Positions 1-11,569 of a DNA stretch of 64,000 nucleotides are shown here, piece after piece (position 1 is the first letter of the stretch; every line of letters begins with the position of its first letter). The stretch spans positions 150,290,441 through 150,354,440 of the forward strand of contig NC_044978.1 of NCBI RefSeq assembly GCF_008728515.1, in the 5' to 3' direction. The notes under the pieces were generated by a model, which ran no database searches, had not been told where the DNA came from, and saw only the letters and a program-made list of their open reading frames with translations. Both the position numbers and the translations under genes were made by a program. This stretch comes from Papio anubis (taxonomy: Eukaryota > Chordata > Mammalia > Primates > Cercopithecidae).

Positions 1-1403
1 GCTAGTCCCTGGGAGCCTTCCAAGCAGAAAGCAGATCCCACATTGCCATGGGAGCTGTAGGTGTGTCATGTGATCATATGCAGAGTCTTCTTAGTGCCCT
101 AGGCAGGAAGGAATCTCACAGCTACTGAAGGAAGTACATTTTTCCTCCTCCCTTTAGTGATTTTTATACATCTTTCATGCAACTGTGTTATCCTTGGGAT
201 AGGTCTCAAAGCCTTCTCTTTAAGGTGTAGTGCCTCTGAATGTTTTGGGGTAAGGACAAATGAAGAAACAGAAGCAATGGGAAAGGGATGGTGTGCAAAG
301 CTGCACTGTTGTGGAAGTACAACTGTTAGAAAACTGAGGTGCTGTGTTGACTCCTTGAGGGCTTTTCAAAAGTTTGAAACCTAAACCTGAAGTTTCCTGT
401 GTTCTTTGAACTTTGTATTAAAAATAAAAAATCTTGGATATTTTTCCTCTGTATTCACATAGACATTGAAAATGGTTGACACTAGTTACAGATTTTAATG
501 TCAACAATATATAAGAGCAAAAAGTACAGAAAAGTAATCAGCAATTGTTTGCTGCACTGAATAAGAAATATACAGAAGGATTTCCTTCATTTTCATCTTC
601 AAAAAAATTTTACATTTCACATAGTAGAAAAATATTTAGCAATCCTAACATTTCGATTTCTTTTTTTAAATGCTTTTTAAATTCTATGAAAAAAGGATAA
701 TTATTTTAATATTTGCTAAATTTTGAATTAATATCTAAATAATTAAACCTAAATTTAAATAGTAGTTAGATTTATTGTTAGAAGATAAAAGGTATCTATC
801 TGCTTAATAATCTAAGTTAAAACGTCATTACATTTATATTTCATTTTTGTAAATAAAATCCATCTTGTTTGAAAAACACATAAAATTGAAATTTTTGCTA
901 GTAGATTACAAAAATTCATGATGTTGTAAACTTATGTGTTGTGGTAGTTTTGTAATGATAATTCATTCTTACCCTAAAGATTTTCTTAAAACTTCACAGA
1001 TTGAGGCTTAATTATCTGTGCATTGTAAGTTTTACATTATTAGTCTTTGCTGTAATTAACCCACTCTCATGCTTTTTGAATTCAGATTTGTCTGTTTTAG
1101 TTAGATATTATGAAAACCTCAGGGCAGTATTAAGCTGTTGCCTAATGATTGTGGTTGTTTGCTTTTTTTTTTTTTTTGCATTTCACTCTAGAATGACCCA
1201 TAGTCTGTTATCAATTGTGAGAACTGCATTTTTTTAAAAATTATTTTTAACATTCTGTGAAATGATGATCCACATATGGCATGTAATTATTTTTTTGATT
1301 TGGCTGCCTTGTCTAAGTAAGTACAGCTCATAAGGGGATATCTTTGACATTTACCTTTATGCCACTGCTTTTCTGGGCAACTTTAGTGATTAAAAATATT
1401 TTT

Positions 1404-1784
1404 AAAAATAAAACGTGTTTCTCCACATCCTCTCCAGCACCTGTTGTTTCCTGACTTTTTAATGATCACCATTCTAACTGGTGTGAGACGGTATCTCATT
1501 GTGGTTTTGATTTGCATTTCTCTGATGGCCAGTGATGATGAGCATTTTTTCATGTGTCTGTTGGCTGTATGAATGTCTTCTTTTGAGAAATGTCTGTTCA
1601 TATCCTTTGCCCACTTTTTGATGGGGTTGTTTTTGAGTTGATGGGTGCAGCACACCAACATGGCACAAGTATACATATGTAACAAACGTGCACGTTATGC
1701 ACATGTACCCTAGAACTTAAAGTATAATAAAACAAACAAACAAAAAATTATTTCACACAAAAAAAATAAAAAAAATAAAACCTG
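1404..1784. mobile_element. L1PA insertion with inverted 5' part (twin-primed)
   Basis: 1414-1632 reads, on the minus strand, as a piece of L1 ORF2 near its C terminus (residues such as KSGNNRCWRGCGE are visible). From about 1634 the + strand switches to the end of the L1 3' UTR (GGGTGCAGCACACCAACATGG, CTTAAAGTATAATAAAA) and an A-rich tail. AAAAATAAAACGTG at the left edge and AAAAATAAAACCTG after the tail look like a 14-bp target duplication with one mismatch. This is the product expected from twin priming during L1 retrotransposition. Confidence 0.85.
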
Positions 1785-1904
1785 TAGGTATGCTGAACGC
1801 TCACTTTTATAATCAGAGTTATTCATTACTTTCTCTTCTTTTATATTCAGGTTTTTTAAAGAAACCATTTTAATTCTGATACCAATGATAGTTGTCTTTG
1901 TCTC

Positions 1905-2275
1905 TCTGGCTACCATGACAAAATACCGTAGACTGGGTAGTTTAACCAATAGAAATTTTTCTTATCGTTCTGGATACTAAAAGTCTGAAATCAAAGTGCT
2001 AGCATCCTTTGGTTTTGGTGACGGCTCTCTACTAGCTATCAGATGGTGGCCTTCTTGCTGTCTGCTTATGTGAGCTTTGTTCCTGGGCTGAGCGAGAGAG
2101 AGCCATCTCTGGTTTCTGTTTTTAGAAGGCTACCAGTTCTATTGGAACAGGGCCCCACCCTTATGACTGTATTTAACTTTAATTACTTACCTAATTTAAG
2201 TACAGTCACGTTGTGGGTTAGAGTTTGAACATATGAATTTTGTGGGGTGGGGACACAATTTTATTCACAACAGTA
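1905..2275 (-). repeat. MaLR-type LTR-like repeat, antisense
   Basis: On the minus strand it begins like a MaLR LTR (GTGTCCCCACCCCACAAAAT, then CATATG) and ends near the typical ACCCAGTCTACGGTATTTTGTC motif read in reverse. The middle has the usual splice of conserved words (GGGGCCCTGTTCC, TCCAGAACG). Family (MST/MLT1-like) assigned from memory. Confidence 0.6.
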
Positions 2276-2964
2276 GTTTTTCTTTACTTGCATAGAAATT
2301 TGTTAATTCTCTATTTAAGTAGCAGAAGTTATGTGTTTTCAAAGGCCTTACAAACATACTGCATTCCACAGGCAAGGACTGTTAGTCCATCACAATTGAA
2401 CATCTGCAGGTTTCCTGTATTTCCAGATGTAGGGTTTTAAAAATAATAAAATTGACATAGGGAAAATATTAATGAAACATTTACCAAGTTAATGTGATTC
2501 AGAATCATTGATATTTTTGATTTGGGTTTTATTTTTATATTTTATTATTATTTGGGGTTTTCAAGCATTATTTCCATTTGAAAATAAGTTTTAGCTTACT
2601 AAAATAAAGCTTTATTTTAAAATTTCCCTTTTTTGAAACTCCACAAGTCAATCTGTAAATATACATGCTTTATTTCCCAAGCTCATTTACATATGAGATG
2701 ATTTCTGAGCCCTTCAACAATGACATATATTACCTGGATATGTTTATGATGCTTGGGGCATTTTTTCAACAAGGGTTAGCTTGTTGGTCCAGAACACTGA
2801 GGGGAAGGGATAAAGGGGTGCAATACAAAGGATGAAGATGAGGTTATGACTTTCAGGAAATTTATGAGGAAGAAGGAGGTACCTTCTCAGTGTTTGGAGG
2901 TAAGCTAGTAATTCTGGCTTCCTGGTCAGAAACTGTAGTATGAGTCGTATTTAAAAAATGGTTT

Positions 2965-3183
2965 ATTTCCCATCAATGAGATCACTTGGACACAGGAAGG
3001 GGAACATCACGCACCGGGTCCTATTGTGGGGAGGGGGGTGGGAGGAGGGATAGCATTAGGAGATATACCTAATGTGGATGACGAGTTAATGGGTGCAGCA
3101 CACCAACATGGCACATATGTAACAAACCTGCACGTTGGGCACATGTACCCTAGAACTTAAAGTATAATAATGAAAAAAAATAG
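2965..3183 (+). mobile_element. 5'-truncated L1PA 3' end with target duplication
   Basis: The L1 3' UTR landmarks appear in order: TCACTTGGACACAGGAAGG, the G-rich tract, GATAGCATTAGGAGATATAC, GGGTGCAGCACACC and CTTAAAGTATAATAATGAAA. It is flanked by TTAAAAAATGGTTT at 2951-2964 and the same word with one extra A at 3184-3198, so this is a severely truncated insertion of about 220 bp. Confidence 0.9.
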
Positions 3184-3757
3184 TTAAAAAAATGGTTTGA
3201 AAACCACAATAAAAATATTAAGATAAAATTATTTATAAATTGAAAAATTTCAAACATGCATAAGAGTATGCAAAATACCATGTTATCGTATAATACCATC
3301 TAGATAAAAAAATAATATCTTGCCATAGTGGACCCAGACTTAGTTTATTGAGAAATAAAAAATTCAACTAACTCTTCAGCCTCCTTCCTTTGTGCCCAGA
3401 AGTAAAGAATATTCTGAAACTGGTGTTTATCCTACTCATGCATGCTTTTGTACTTTTACTACAGATGCCATAGCATTGCTATAGATGTTTTTGATTAATG
3501 AAAATGATATTCTTTTATAGTTTGGTGTTTCACTTAATATTTTTGTGATTTGTTCACATCAATATATGTATTTTATATAATAACTGTTGTATAATATTTG
3601 ATTTTAAAAACACAATTTTTTCTCCTAGGTTGTTGACACTTTTTTCACTATTACACATATAAATTGTTCATTTTGAGGACTTTAAGAAACAAATGCACAC
3701 ATTAGGTTTACCAGGAGGACCAACAATTTTTTTCTGTAATACAAATAACATTTTTTA

Positions 3758-3925
3758 CTGAGTTTTTATATTATGTAGGCCCCTGCCTTATGCTCTTTAA
3801 AAGCATCATCTCATTAATCATAATAATATTCCTAGGCAGCAGGCCCTGGATTTTTCCCCCTTCAATAAATGTGGAAAGCAGGTTCAGAACTTTTAAGTAA
3901 CTAGGCTAACATCATAAAAGTATAA
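3758..3925 (-). repeat. MIR-like SINE fragment
   Basis: Order of words (TGCTCTTTAAAAGCATCATC, TCATTAAT, AATATTCCTAGGCAGCAGG, AAGTAACTAGGC) follows the minus-strand MIR pattern around its conserved core. It is heavily diverged. Confidence 0.5.
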
Positions 3926-4081
3926 GAACAAGAGAGGATGATGACTATGGTTCGGTTTTTAATTTTCACAAATCAACATGCTTTATATTTCAAAGTTAAA
4001 AGCAGTTTTCAGGATAGCTGGTGGTAAAATAGTAGAAAAGAAAGATAAAATTGATCTTGAATCTTGGATTTTTACTTCTTA

Positions 4082-4240
4082 GCTGTGGGACTTGAGCTGG
4101 GAGAATTTGCCACCTTTATTGGTAGGATTAGGACACCAAGTCCTACCTCATAGGGCTGATACAAGGAATTAATGTGAGCTGTAGATAAATAAAGCCACTT
4201 GCTTTTTGCTTTGGGCATAATAGGTGTTAGAATATAAGAA
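4082..4240 (+). repeat. MIR-like SINE fragment
   Basis: GCTGTGGGACTTGAGC, ACCTCATAGGGCTGAT, GGAATTAATGTGAG and CATAATAGGTG follow the plus-strand MIR 3' half. Confidence 0.55.
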
Positions 4241-4524
4241 AGGTTGTGATAATTTAGTAGTAGATAAATGAAAATGTAAGTTGCTACTCAAGAGTTTCCA
4301 AATGACTTACTTCTTATATTTGTGCTAATTTTTCATCTCTAGCAGTTCAACTGAACTTGGTTGATAGATTTGGTAATCCCTTGTAGGTAGATACTAAATG
4401 AGGAAATCAATACAAATTATCAAAAACCTTTTTCTTCACATTTTATTTATTGGTAAAACCAACAAAATATTGCTTAAAAATTCCACTAATGGGTATACTT
4501 AAAATATTCAAAATCTTTTTTTTT

Positions 4525-4685
4525 TTTTTTTTAATTTAAGTTAAGCATTGTGGCTTAGGTCCTGGGTAAGGAACAAGACTGCCTGGGTTTGAATCTCAGA
4601 TTAGTTACTTATGAGCTGTGTGAACTTGAGTAAGTGACCTAACCCCTTTCTGTGCCAATTTTACCTACATGCAGATAATAATCTT
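4525..4685 (+). repeat. MIR SINE
   Basis: Contains GACTGCCTGGGTTTGAATCT, TTACTTATGAGCTGTGTG, CTTGAGTAAGTGACCTAACC and a TTTCTGTGCC segment, in MIR order on the + strand. Confidence 0.75.
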
Positions 4686-4738
4686 ATTTTTTGTTGTTTT
4701 ATTTTTTTAATCTGTATACTGTATGTTTGTGTGTATAC

Positions 4739-5802
4739 ACATGCATGAATCTTTGATGATGGGCACACATTCTGAGAAATATGTCATTAGGTGCTTATGG
4801 CCTTATTTGGGCATCACAGAATGTACTTACACAAACCTAGATGGTATAGCCTATTACACACCTAGGCTATATGGTAGAGCCTACTCTTCCTAGCTACAAA
4901 CCTGAACAACATGTTACTGTACTGAATTAAAATTGTAAGACAATAGTAGATATTTGTGAATTTAAACAAATCTAAACATAGAAAAGGTATAGGAAAAATA
5001 TGGTGTAAAGATAAAAAGCAGTACACTTGTATAGGGCACTTACCATGGGTGAGTCAGTGAGAGGTGAGTGAAGGTGAAGCCTAGGACATTACACCACTGT
5101 AGACTTTATAGACCCTGTACCCTTAGGCTACACTAGATTTATAACAATATTTTTTTCTTCAATGATAAATTAACTAGCTTATGATAACTTTTTAATTGTA
5201 TTTAACTTTTCGAGCTTCCTACTCCCTTGTAATGGCACTTAGCTTAAAACACACATTGTACAGCTGCACAAAAATATTCTTTATATCCTCATTCTATAAG
5301 CATTTTTCTATGTTTAATTAATTTAAAAAAACATATAAAATTGACAACTCTTCCACATTCCCATCTTCTGCAAGGTCTTCAGGGACAGTTACATGCATGG
5401 AGCTGCCATCACCTATGATAACAGTGCCTTCTCCTGGAATACCACTTGAAGAACCTGACCGAGGCTATTTTACAGTTACCTTTAAAAAAAACAAGTGGGA
5501 GGAGTATACTCTAAAATAAAATAAAAAGTATAGTAAATATATGAACCAGTAAAATCACTTACTATCAAGTATTATGTACTGTGCATAATTGTATGCAGTA
5601 TACTTTTAGATGACTGGCAGTGTGGTGGATTTGCTTGCACCAGCATCATCACCACAAACATGAATAACGTGTTGTACTTTGGTGTTGCAATGGCTACAGT
5701 GTCACTAGGCAATAGGAATTTTTCATTCTCATTATGTTCTTATTGGATCACTGTCATATGTGCAGTCTGTCATTGATCAAAACGTTGTGCAGGGGATGAC
5801 TA
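4739..5802. mobile_element. Tigger/MER2-group DNA transposon copy, about 1.06 kb
   Basis: The left end resembles the Tigger1 group terminus (TTCTGAGAAATATGTCATTAGG, then ACTTACACAAACCTAGATGG and two CTAGGCTA-type repeats). The right end (GTCTGTCATTGATCAAAACG, AGGGGATGACTATA) is its inverted counterpart. TA dinucleotides flank it, as TcMar elements require. 5350-5465 reads on the minus strand like a decayed part of an element-encoded coding sequence. It is internally deleted and cannot encode a full transposase. Family name from memory. Confidence 0.75.
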
Positions 5803-5805
5803 TAC

Positions 5806-5832
5806 ACACACACACACACACAAACACACACG
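5806..5832. repeat. (CA)n microsatellite
   Basis: Near-perfect CA repeat with one A-rich interruption, directly against the right end of the Tigger-type element. Confidence 0.9.
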
Positions 5833-6439
5833 TGTGCTTATATGTAAAAATCTGAGACCTATCTTGCATATTGTAAATGCTCAGTAAGAGTAGCAATATT
5901 AATTACTAGTGCAAGTTACCAAAGACGTACAAAATTTGAGTACTGCTCCACTCAAGGGTTCAAATCAGTAGTAAGTACTTGCGTTAGTAGTACACAAATG
6001 TCAGGAAACAATTACAGCTTTATAAAAGTATCAAGAATATGGAGATAAAGAACAAATAAAGGATGCTTTTAAAAAAGGTTTTACCTTTTAGGTTTGACCC
6101 AAACATTATAGCTTTGCCCATTTTGTGATCTTAAACAAATTGCAGTCTTATAGTGAGTATATTTTTAGTCTAGCTTGTTTTGCTTAACTTTGAGAATCGT
6201 TCATGTTTGTGCCTGTGGTTATAGTTTGTTCATTTTTACTGCAGTATAGTATTTTATTGTATGAATATGCTATAATATTCATTCTTAATTTTGTTAGATA
6301 TTTCGTATTTTCTACCTTATCCAATATTTTGTGTATATATTTATTTGTAGGTGCATGTGTGTGTGTATATATATATACACATGCATATAATGTAAATATG
6401 TGTACACATATAAATCAACTTAGACATAATTTGCATATA

Positions 6440-8440
6440 AAATAGACTAATTTTCAGTATATACATGCTTATGTGACCACTATAACAATTAAGATTTAGA
6501 ACATTTCCATCACTCATCCCCACTTTTCCCAAAATTCTGTTGTGACCATTTGCAGTAAATTCCCAACTTCCTGAATCAGGCACCTGTAGATTTCACTATT
6601 AGTTAGTTTTGCCTATTTGGGAATTTTATATAAATGGAATCACACAGCAGGTCATCTTTCGTATCTGACATCTTTATTCAGTATGATGTTTTTGAGATGT
6701 GTCTGTGTTGTTGCATGTCAGATTCTTATTGTTGAATAGTGTTCTTTGTGTGAATCTCCAATTTGTTTATCCATTTGCCCACTGACGTATATTTTGGTGG
6801 TTATTCTTGAGGCATACTTGTATGCATGGCTGTTGAGTACAGACCTAGGAGTAGGATTGCTGTGTCATGGGATATGTACATTTTCCATTTTTGTAGATAA
6901 TGCAAAATGGTTCTTATAAACTAGTTGTATGAATTTGCATTACCATCAACAGCGTATGTGCATTCCCCTTGTTTCATACCCTCAACATTTGTGTGTGGTT
7001 TTTTTTTTTGGTTGGCCATATAGACATATAGATACATGTGTAGTGTTATTTCATTGTGGTTTACATTTGCATTTTGTGAGAACTAATGATATTGAACACC
7101 TTATGCCCTTGTTTATTGACCTTTTGCTACATTTGTATCTTTGGTGTGATGCCTTTTCAGATCTTTCACCTATTTTGGTTTTGGTTGTTTTAAATTGCAT
7201 TTTTGTGTGTATTTCTTAAGTTATTTATTCTTAAGAGTTACTGATAAACTGTGGGTATAAACCCCTTGTACAGTATATCTTCTGCCTCTGCATGTTGTTT
7301 TTGTGTTCCTTAATTGTTACTTTTTAATGAATAAGAGTTCTTCATTTTAATTTAGTCAAATTTACCCATACTTTCCTTTAGAGTTAAAACTTTTATGTCT
7401 TAGGACACATGAAAATCTTCTATTTTTATCTTCTAGCTGCATTGTTTGACCTATTATACTGGGATTTATAATCTATCTTGAATTGATTTCTGTGTATTGT
7501 CTGAGGTAGGAGTAAATTTTCGTTTGCTTCCATATAGATGTACAGGTGATCTAGTCTTTCAAAAGACCATACTTTCTTCATTGCTATAGATTGACCTCTT
7601 TGGCTTAAACGCAATTGGATCTCTTTTTTAAAAAAAAATTATTTTAGTTTCAGGGTACATGTGCTGGGTTGTTATATAAGTAAACTTGCGTCACAGCTGC
7701 TTAGCCTAGTACCCAATAGTTATTTTTTCTGATCCTCTCCTTCCTCTCACTTCCCCTATTCTAGTAGGCCACAGTATCTGTTGTTCCCTCTTTTGTGCTC
7801 ATATGTTCTCATCATTTAGCTCTTACTTACAAGGGAGAACATGTGCTATTCGGTTTTCTGTTCCTACATTGGTTTGCTAAGGAAAATGACCTCCAGCTCT
7901 ATCCATGTAACTGGGTCTCTTTAAGTGGGTTCTTAATTCTAGTTCAATAGCCTATTATCCTTTTTATCAGTAATATAGTGTTTTAATTACTACAGCTATA
8001 TAATAAATCATGAAACCTGGTAGAGTATGTCTTCTCACTGTACTCTTTAAAAATGTGTCATTATTGGTCCTTTCTTTTTCACATGTATTTTAGAATCAGT
8101 TTGTTACATCTCACATGTGTCCCTCCCTGTAACTCTTTTGATTAGGGTTGCATTGACTTTACAGATTAATATAGGGGGTATTGTCATCTTTGCAACATCT
8201 AGTATTTCGTATATTTTTAATTAGATTTTTTTTTCTAATTTTCTTGGTAATGTTTTCTAATTGAGTTCTTGCAAATCTTTTGCTAGATTTAATTCTAGGT
8301 TTTGGTAGTTTTTTAATGCCCTTATCCTATATGGCACCATTTTAATGTTTCATTTTGTTTACTGATATTTGGGGATGGAATTGATATTTGTATGTCAACC
8401 CTATTAGTAAGTTTGCTAAAGTCATTTTTATTTTTATTTT
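6440..8440 (-). repeat. Old L1 (L1M-type) ORF2/3' sequence, antisense
   Basis: A chain of words typical of reversed mammalian L1 runs through here: TTTTTGAGATGTGTCTGTG, TTTGTTTATCCATTTGCCCA, CTAGGAGTAGGATTGCTGTG, GAATTTGCATTACCATC, GAGAACTAATGATATTGAAC and, further on, AATTACTACAGCTATATAAT and GGGTTGCATTGACTTTACAG. It is interrupted by a younger L1 3' end at about 7629-7911. It is full of stops, so not coding. Confidence 0.75.
7629..7911 (-). mobile_element. Younger L1 3' UTR piece nested in older L1, antisense
   Basis: TTTCAGGGTACATGTGCTGG, GTTCTCATCATTTAGCTC, GGGAGAACATGTGC and TGACCTCCAGCTCTATCC follow the reversed L1P 3' UTR. It interrupts the older L1, with related words at the edges (TGGATCTCTTT before, TGGGTCTCTTT after) that look like a worn target duplication. 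Confidence 0.7.
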
Positions 8441-8470
8441 TGTATTTTGTGTTTTTATTTGTTTATTTAT

Positions 8471-8756
8471 TTTTGAGATGCTGTCTCACTCTGCTACCCA
8501 GGCTGGAGTGCAGTGGCGCTATCTTGGCTCACTGCGCCCTCCGCCTCCTGGGTTCAAGAGATTCTCCTGCCTCAGCCACCTGAGTAACTGGGATCACAGG
8601 CACGTGCCACCATGCTCAGCTAAGATTTGTGTTTTTAGTAGAGATGAGGTTTATCTATGTTAGTCAGGCTGGTCTCAAACTCCTGGCCTCCGGTTATCTG
8701 CCCACCTCGGCTTCCCAAAGTGGTGGGATTAAGGTGTGAGCCGCCATGCTCGGCTG
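8471..8756 (-). mobile_element. Alu, antisense
   Basis: Full-length dimeric Alu read in reverse: GAGATGCTGTCTCACTCTG, GGCTGGAGTGCAGTGGCG, TTTTTAGTAGAGATGAGG, CCAAAGTGGTGGGATTAAGG. It is moderately diverged (S- or J-like). Confidence 0.92.
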
Positions 8757-8977
8757 CTGAATTCATTCTGAAACAACTCCTTTTGAGGTCGAAAAATATA
8801 TATAATAAATTATAATACCTTAAAGCATGTAATTTGATGAGCTGTGAAAGATACATAAACCTATGAAATTTTTACCACAATCAAGAAACAGAGCAGTTCT
8901 GTTACTTCTAGAGTTTCTTAGTTTCTTATACAGTCCATCCCTGTTTCACGTGCTCATATAGAATAAGTTAGAATATG

Positions 8978-9194
8978 CAGTCCTGCACCATGCAATGATA
9001 TTTTTGTCAGTGATGGACCACAGATATGGCATTGGTCCTGTAAGAATATAATGGCTATACCATATAACCTATGTGTGAAGTAGGCTGTACCATCTAGGTT
9101 TGTGTAAGTACACGCCATGATGTTTGCAAATGATGAAATTGCCTAACAACCTATTTCTCAGAATGTATCCCTGTCATTAAACCATGCATGACAG
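8978..9194. mobile_element. Short Tigger/MER2-type element, opposite orientation
   Basis: The reverse complement shares both termini and the ACTTACACAAACCTAGATGG word with the element at 4739-5802, but only about 217 bp remain. This is a non-autonomous MER2-like deletion derivative, lying inverted relative to the first copy. Confidence 0.75.
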
Positions 9195-9721
9195 TATTTC
9201 TTACATCTTCTTTTGCTCAGCATGATGATTTTTGACATTTATTTAGATTATTAGTTTTTTTAGTAGTTTTTTTTCTTTCAGCTGGGTGATAGTCTCTTGG
9301 ATCCATACACCACTATTTGTTCATTTACTTCTTGATGTCTATTTGGGTTTTTTCAAGTTTTTGATTATTGAGAATAAAGCTGCTGTGACCATTTGTATAC
9401 AGGTCTTTCTGTGAACAACTGTTTTCAATATTTTTGGTAGGATTGGAATAGCTGGGCTTTGAAGTTTGGTGAATATTTATTTTTATAAGAAAATAAAAGC
9501 AATTTTCCAAAATGGATGCACCGTTTTACATTCCTGCCAGCAGTATTTATTTATTTATTTATTTTCTGCCAGTAGTATTTAAATGTTCTGATTATTCACA
9601 TATTCTCCAACACTTGATATTGACAGGCTATAGTTTAGCTATTCTAATGTGTATGTGGTATTATCACACATTCATATATTTTGTGATACAACTATTTACA
9701 TTTTTCCATTTTGTTTATTTT

Positions 9722-10028
9722 ATTTATTTTCTGAGACAGGGTCTCACTCTGTTGCCCAGGCTGGAGTGCAGTGATGCCGTCATGACTCACTGCAACCTCA
9801 ACCTCCTGGACTGAAGTAATCGTCCCACCTTAGCCTCCCAAGTATCTGGGACTACAGGCATGCACCACCACACCCAGCTGATTTTTGTATTTTTTTTTCT
9901 TTTTTTTGTAGAGATGGGGTTTCATTATGTTGCCCAAGAAGCTGGTTTCAAACTCCTGAGCTCAAGAAATCTGCCCACCTTGGCCTCCCAAAATGTTGTG
10001 GTAACAGGCATGAACCACTGTGCCCAAG
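9722..10028 (-). mobile_element. Alu (J-like), antisense
   Basis: GAGACAGGGTCTCACTCTGT, GGCTGGAGTGCAGTGATG, then TTGTAGAGATGGGGTTTC and GGCCTCCCAAAATG. The middle poly-T is interrupted, and many changes point to an old subfamily. Confidence 0.9.
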
Positions 10029-10120
10029 CTTAAAATATGGCATTTATTATTACTTATATTTGTAGAGACAGGGTCTCTATATTGCTCATGCTGTTCTTTT
10101 TGTTCTTGTGTGTGTGCTTT

Positions 10121-10280
10121 GTTTTTGTTTTTTTGAGACAAAGTCTTGCTTTGTTGCCCTGGCTGGAGTGCAGTGGCACAATCATGAGTCACTGCAGGGC
10201 TCCACCTCCTGGGCTCAAGCTGTCCTCCCACCTCAGCCTCCTGAGTTGCTAGGACCAGAGGTGATCACCATCATGGCAGG
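10121..10280 (-). mobile_element. Alu monomer / partial Alu, antisense
   Basis: Starts TTTTTTTGAGACAAAGTC and runs through GGCTGGAGTGCAGTGGCAC and CCTCAGCCTCCTGAG, then stops after one arm. It could be a free monomer or a truncated Alu. Confidence 0.8.
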
Positions 10281-10899
10281 TTAACCCATTTTGAAATCAA
10301 GTTGTATTTCTTATTACTGGATTGTAAGAGTCCTTTTTTCTTGGTTTGGGCAAATCACTTGTCACTAGTATATGACATAAATTTTAAATTTTCGTAAAGA
10401 CTACATTTCAATGTTTGTTAGGGTTTTAGTTTTTTATTCTATTTAAGGAATCTTTGCGTACTCAGATGTTACAATGATTTTTCTCTCATATTTTTCAGAA
10501 TTTCTAGAGTTGTAGCATTAAACATTTGGATCCCAACTCTACTTTGAGTTAATTTTTGTGCATGATGTGAAGTAAAAGTTGACATTCACTTCTTTTAATC
10601 ATTGAGATATCCAGTTCCAGCAACATTTGTTGAAAGGGCTATTCTTTTTCCACCGCATTTCTTCGGAACTTTTTTCTTAAGTCAATGGACCAGAGATGTG
10701 TGGGACTGTATATGTGGGCTTTCTATTCAATTCCATTGATTTATATGTCTGTACTTTCAGCAATGGCACAATGATTATTAGCTTACTGTAGTTTTAGATT
10801 AAATATTGAAATTGTATAGTATAAATCTGCCAGTTTTGTTCTTCTTTTTCATTTTTCCTTTTTTTAGATGGAAAAGAGAACTCTGTTATATTGTAGAAG

Positions 10900-11078
10900 G
10901 CCTTCATCACCCTCTGCTTCTCCAATGTTTACCTCTGCCATTGCTGTTATCATGTTGTATTCTAAATAATTACCCTGGGATACCTTCCTCCCGAGACTGT
11001 AGGATCTTTGAAAGAAGATCTTGTGTGTGTTTTCATATTGTGCCTACAGAGCCAGGCATGTTTTTGACTATTAAAAAG
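10900..11078 (+). repeat. L2 3' end fragment
   Basis: GACTGTAGGATCTTTGAAAG, TTGTGCCTACAGAGCCAGGC and nearby CT-rich text follow the plus-strand L2 tail. The open frame crossing this repeat at 10806-11114 is therefore not a gene. Confidence 0.55.
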
Positions 11079-11510
11079 CTAAAGACAAAAAGCTACATAA
11101 ATACTGACATCTAGTTAGTAAATCTCTTTCTTTCAGAGATATGACTAGCAGTTTTGAAATTACTTTATGTGCATACTAACATTGGACAAATATGTTTACT
11201 TACTTTTGTGAATTATAGATGTGAGTAGCAAACACTGGTAAAAAATTTCCTTTGCAAAGAAAATCTTTCTTTAAAAGTCTAAATAGAAAAATACATTTGT
11301 GGAAGTTGGCCATTCAGCTTTTTTTAAGTCAGAATTAATTTCTGAATATTGTTTTTTTTCTACCCAAAAGAATGTATCTCTCTCTAATAAATCCTTCACT
11401 TAAATATAAATCATAAATATTTTCTCATAATATTTTCTAATAATTTTAATTGTACTCCTAAATATCTTAAATATTTTCACTCATAAATATTTTCTCCTTT
11501 GCTTTTTAAG

Positions 11511-11569
11511 CTATTTTCGTGAAAGAAGAAATGTTGCTACCTCAGCTGAAAAATCTGTGGCATGGCAAA
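11511..11569 (+). CDS. ARAP2: ARAP2 internal coding exon (linker), 59 nt
   Basis: This is the first ARAP2 exon visible in the window. It follows a pyrimidine-rich tract ending in TTTTTAAG and ends before a GTGAGT donor. Its first base completes a split Ser codon (AG|C) from an upstream exon outside the window, and its last base opens an Asn codon. The 19 whole codons read YFRERRNVATSAEKSVAWQ, a basic, polar stretch between the N-terminal SAM region and PH1. No fold is apparent, and it is probably a disordered linker. It is too short to stand out as an open frame; the call rests on the splice sites, on phase agreement with the next exon and on the remembered ARAP2 sequence. Confidence 0.88.

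Larger units (their letters stand above)
9200..10810 (-). repeat. Old L1 (L1M-type) sequence, antisense, split by Alus
   Basis: Reversed L1 words before (ATTGAGAATAAAGCTGCTGT, GTTTTACATTCCTGCC, CTCCAACACTTGATATTG) and after (TTTGAGTTAATTTTTGTGCA, TCCAGTTCCAGCAACATTTG, TTCCATTGATTTATATGTCT) two Alu insertions at 9722-10028 and 10121-10280 are in consistent order. They are parts of one old element. Confidence 0.72.
1..11510 (+). other. ARAP2: ARAP2 intron (3' part), repeat-rich
   Basis: No ARAP2 exon was recognised before 11511, so this is the 3' part of an intron whose 5' exon lies outside the window. Recognised contents, listed separately: an inverted L1, a MaLR-type LTR, an L1 3' end, two Tigger/MER2-type elements, old antisense L1, Alus, MIRs and an L2 tail. 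I see nothing definable at 1-1400 (very AT-rich), 2280-2950, 3200-3750, 5830-6440 (a GT/TA tract at 6357-6380) or 11080-11510. Confidence 0.85.

Noticed and set aside
1383..1685. 100-codon minus-strand frame with an L1 ORF2-like segment
   Set aside because: It is a fragment of L1 ORF2 within a truncated, inverted insertion, not a host gene and not a functional L1 protein.
1..11510. Search for further ARAP2 exons upstream
   Set aside because: No segment reads as the remembered residues before YFRERR with an AG/GT context, so the previous exon is taken to lie outside the window.
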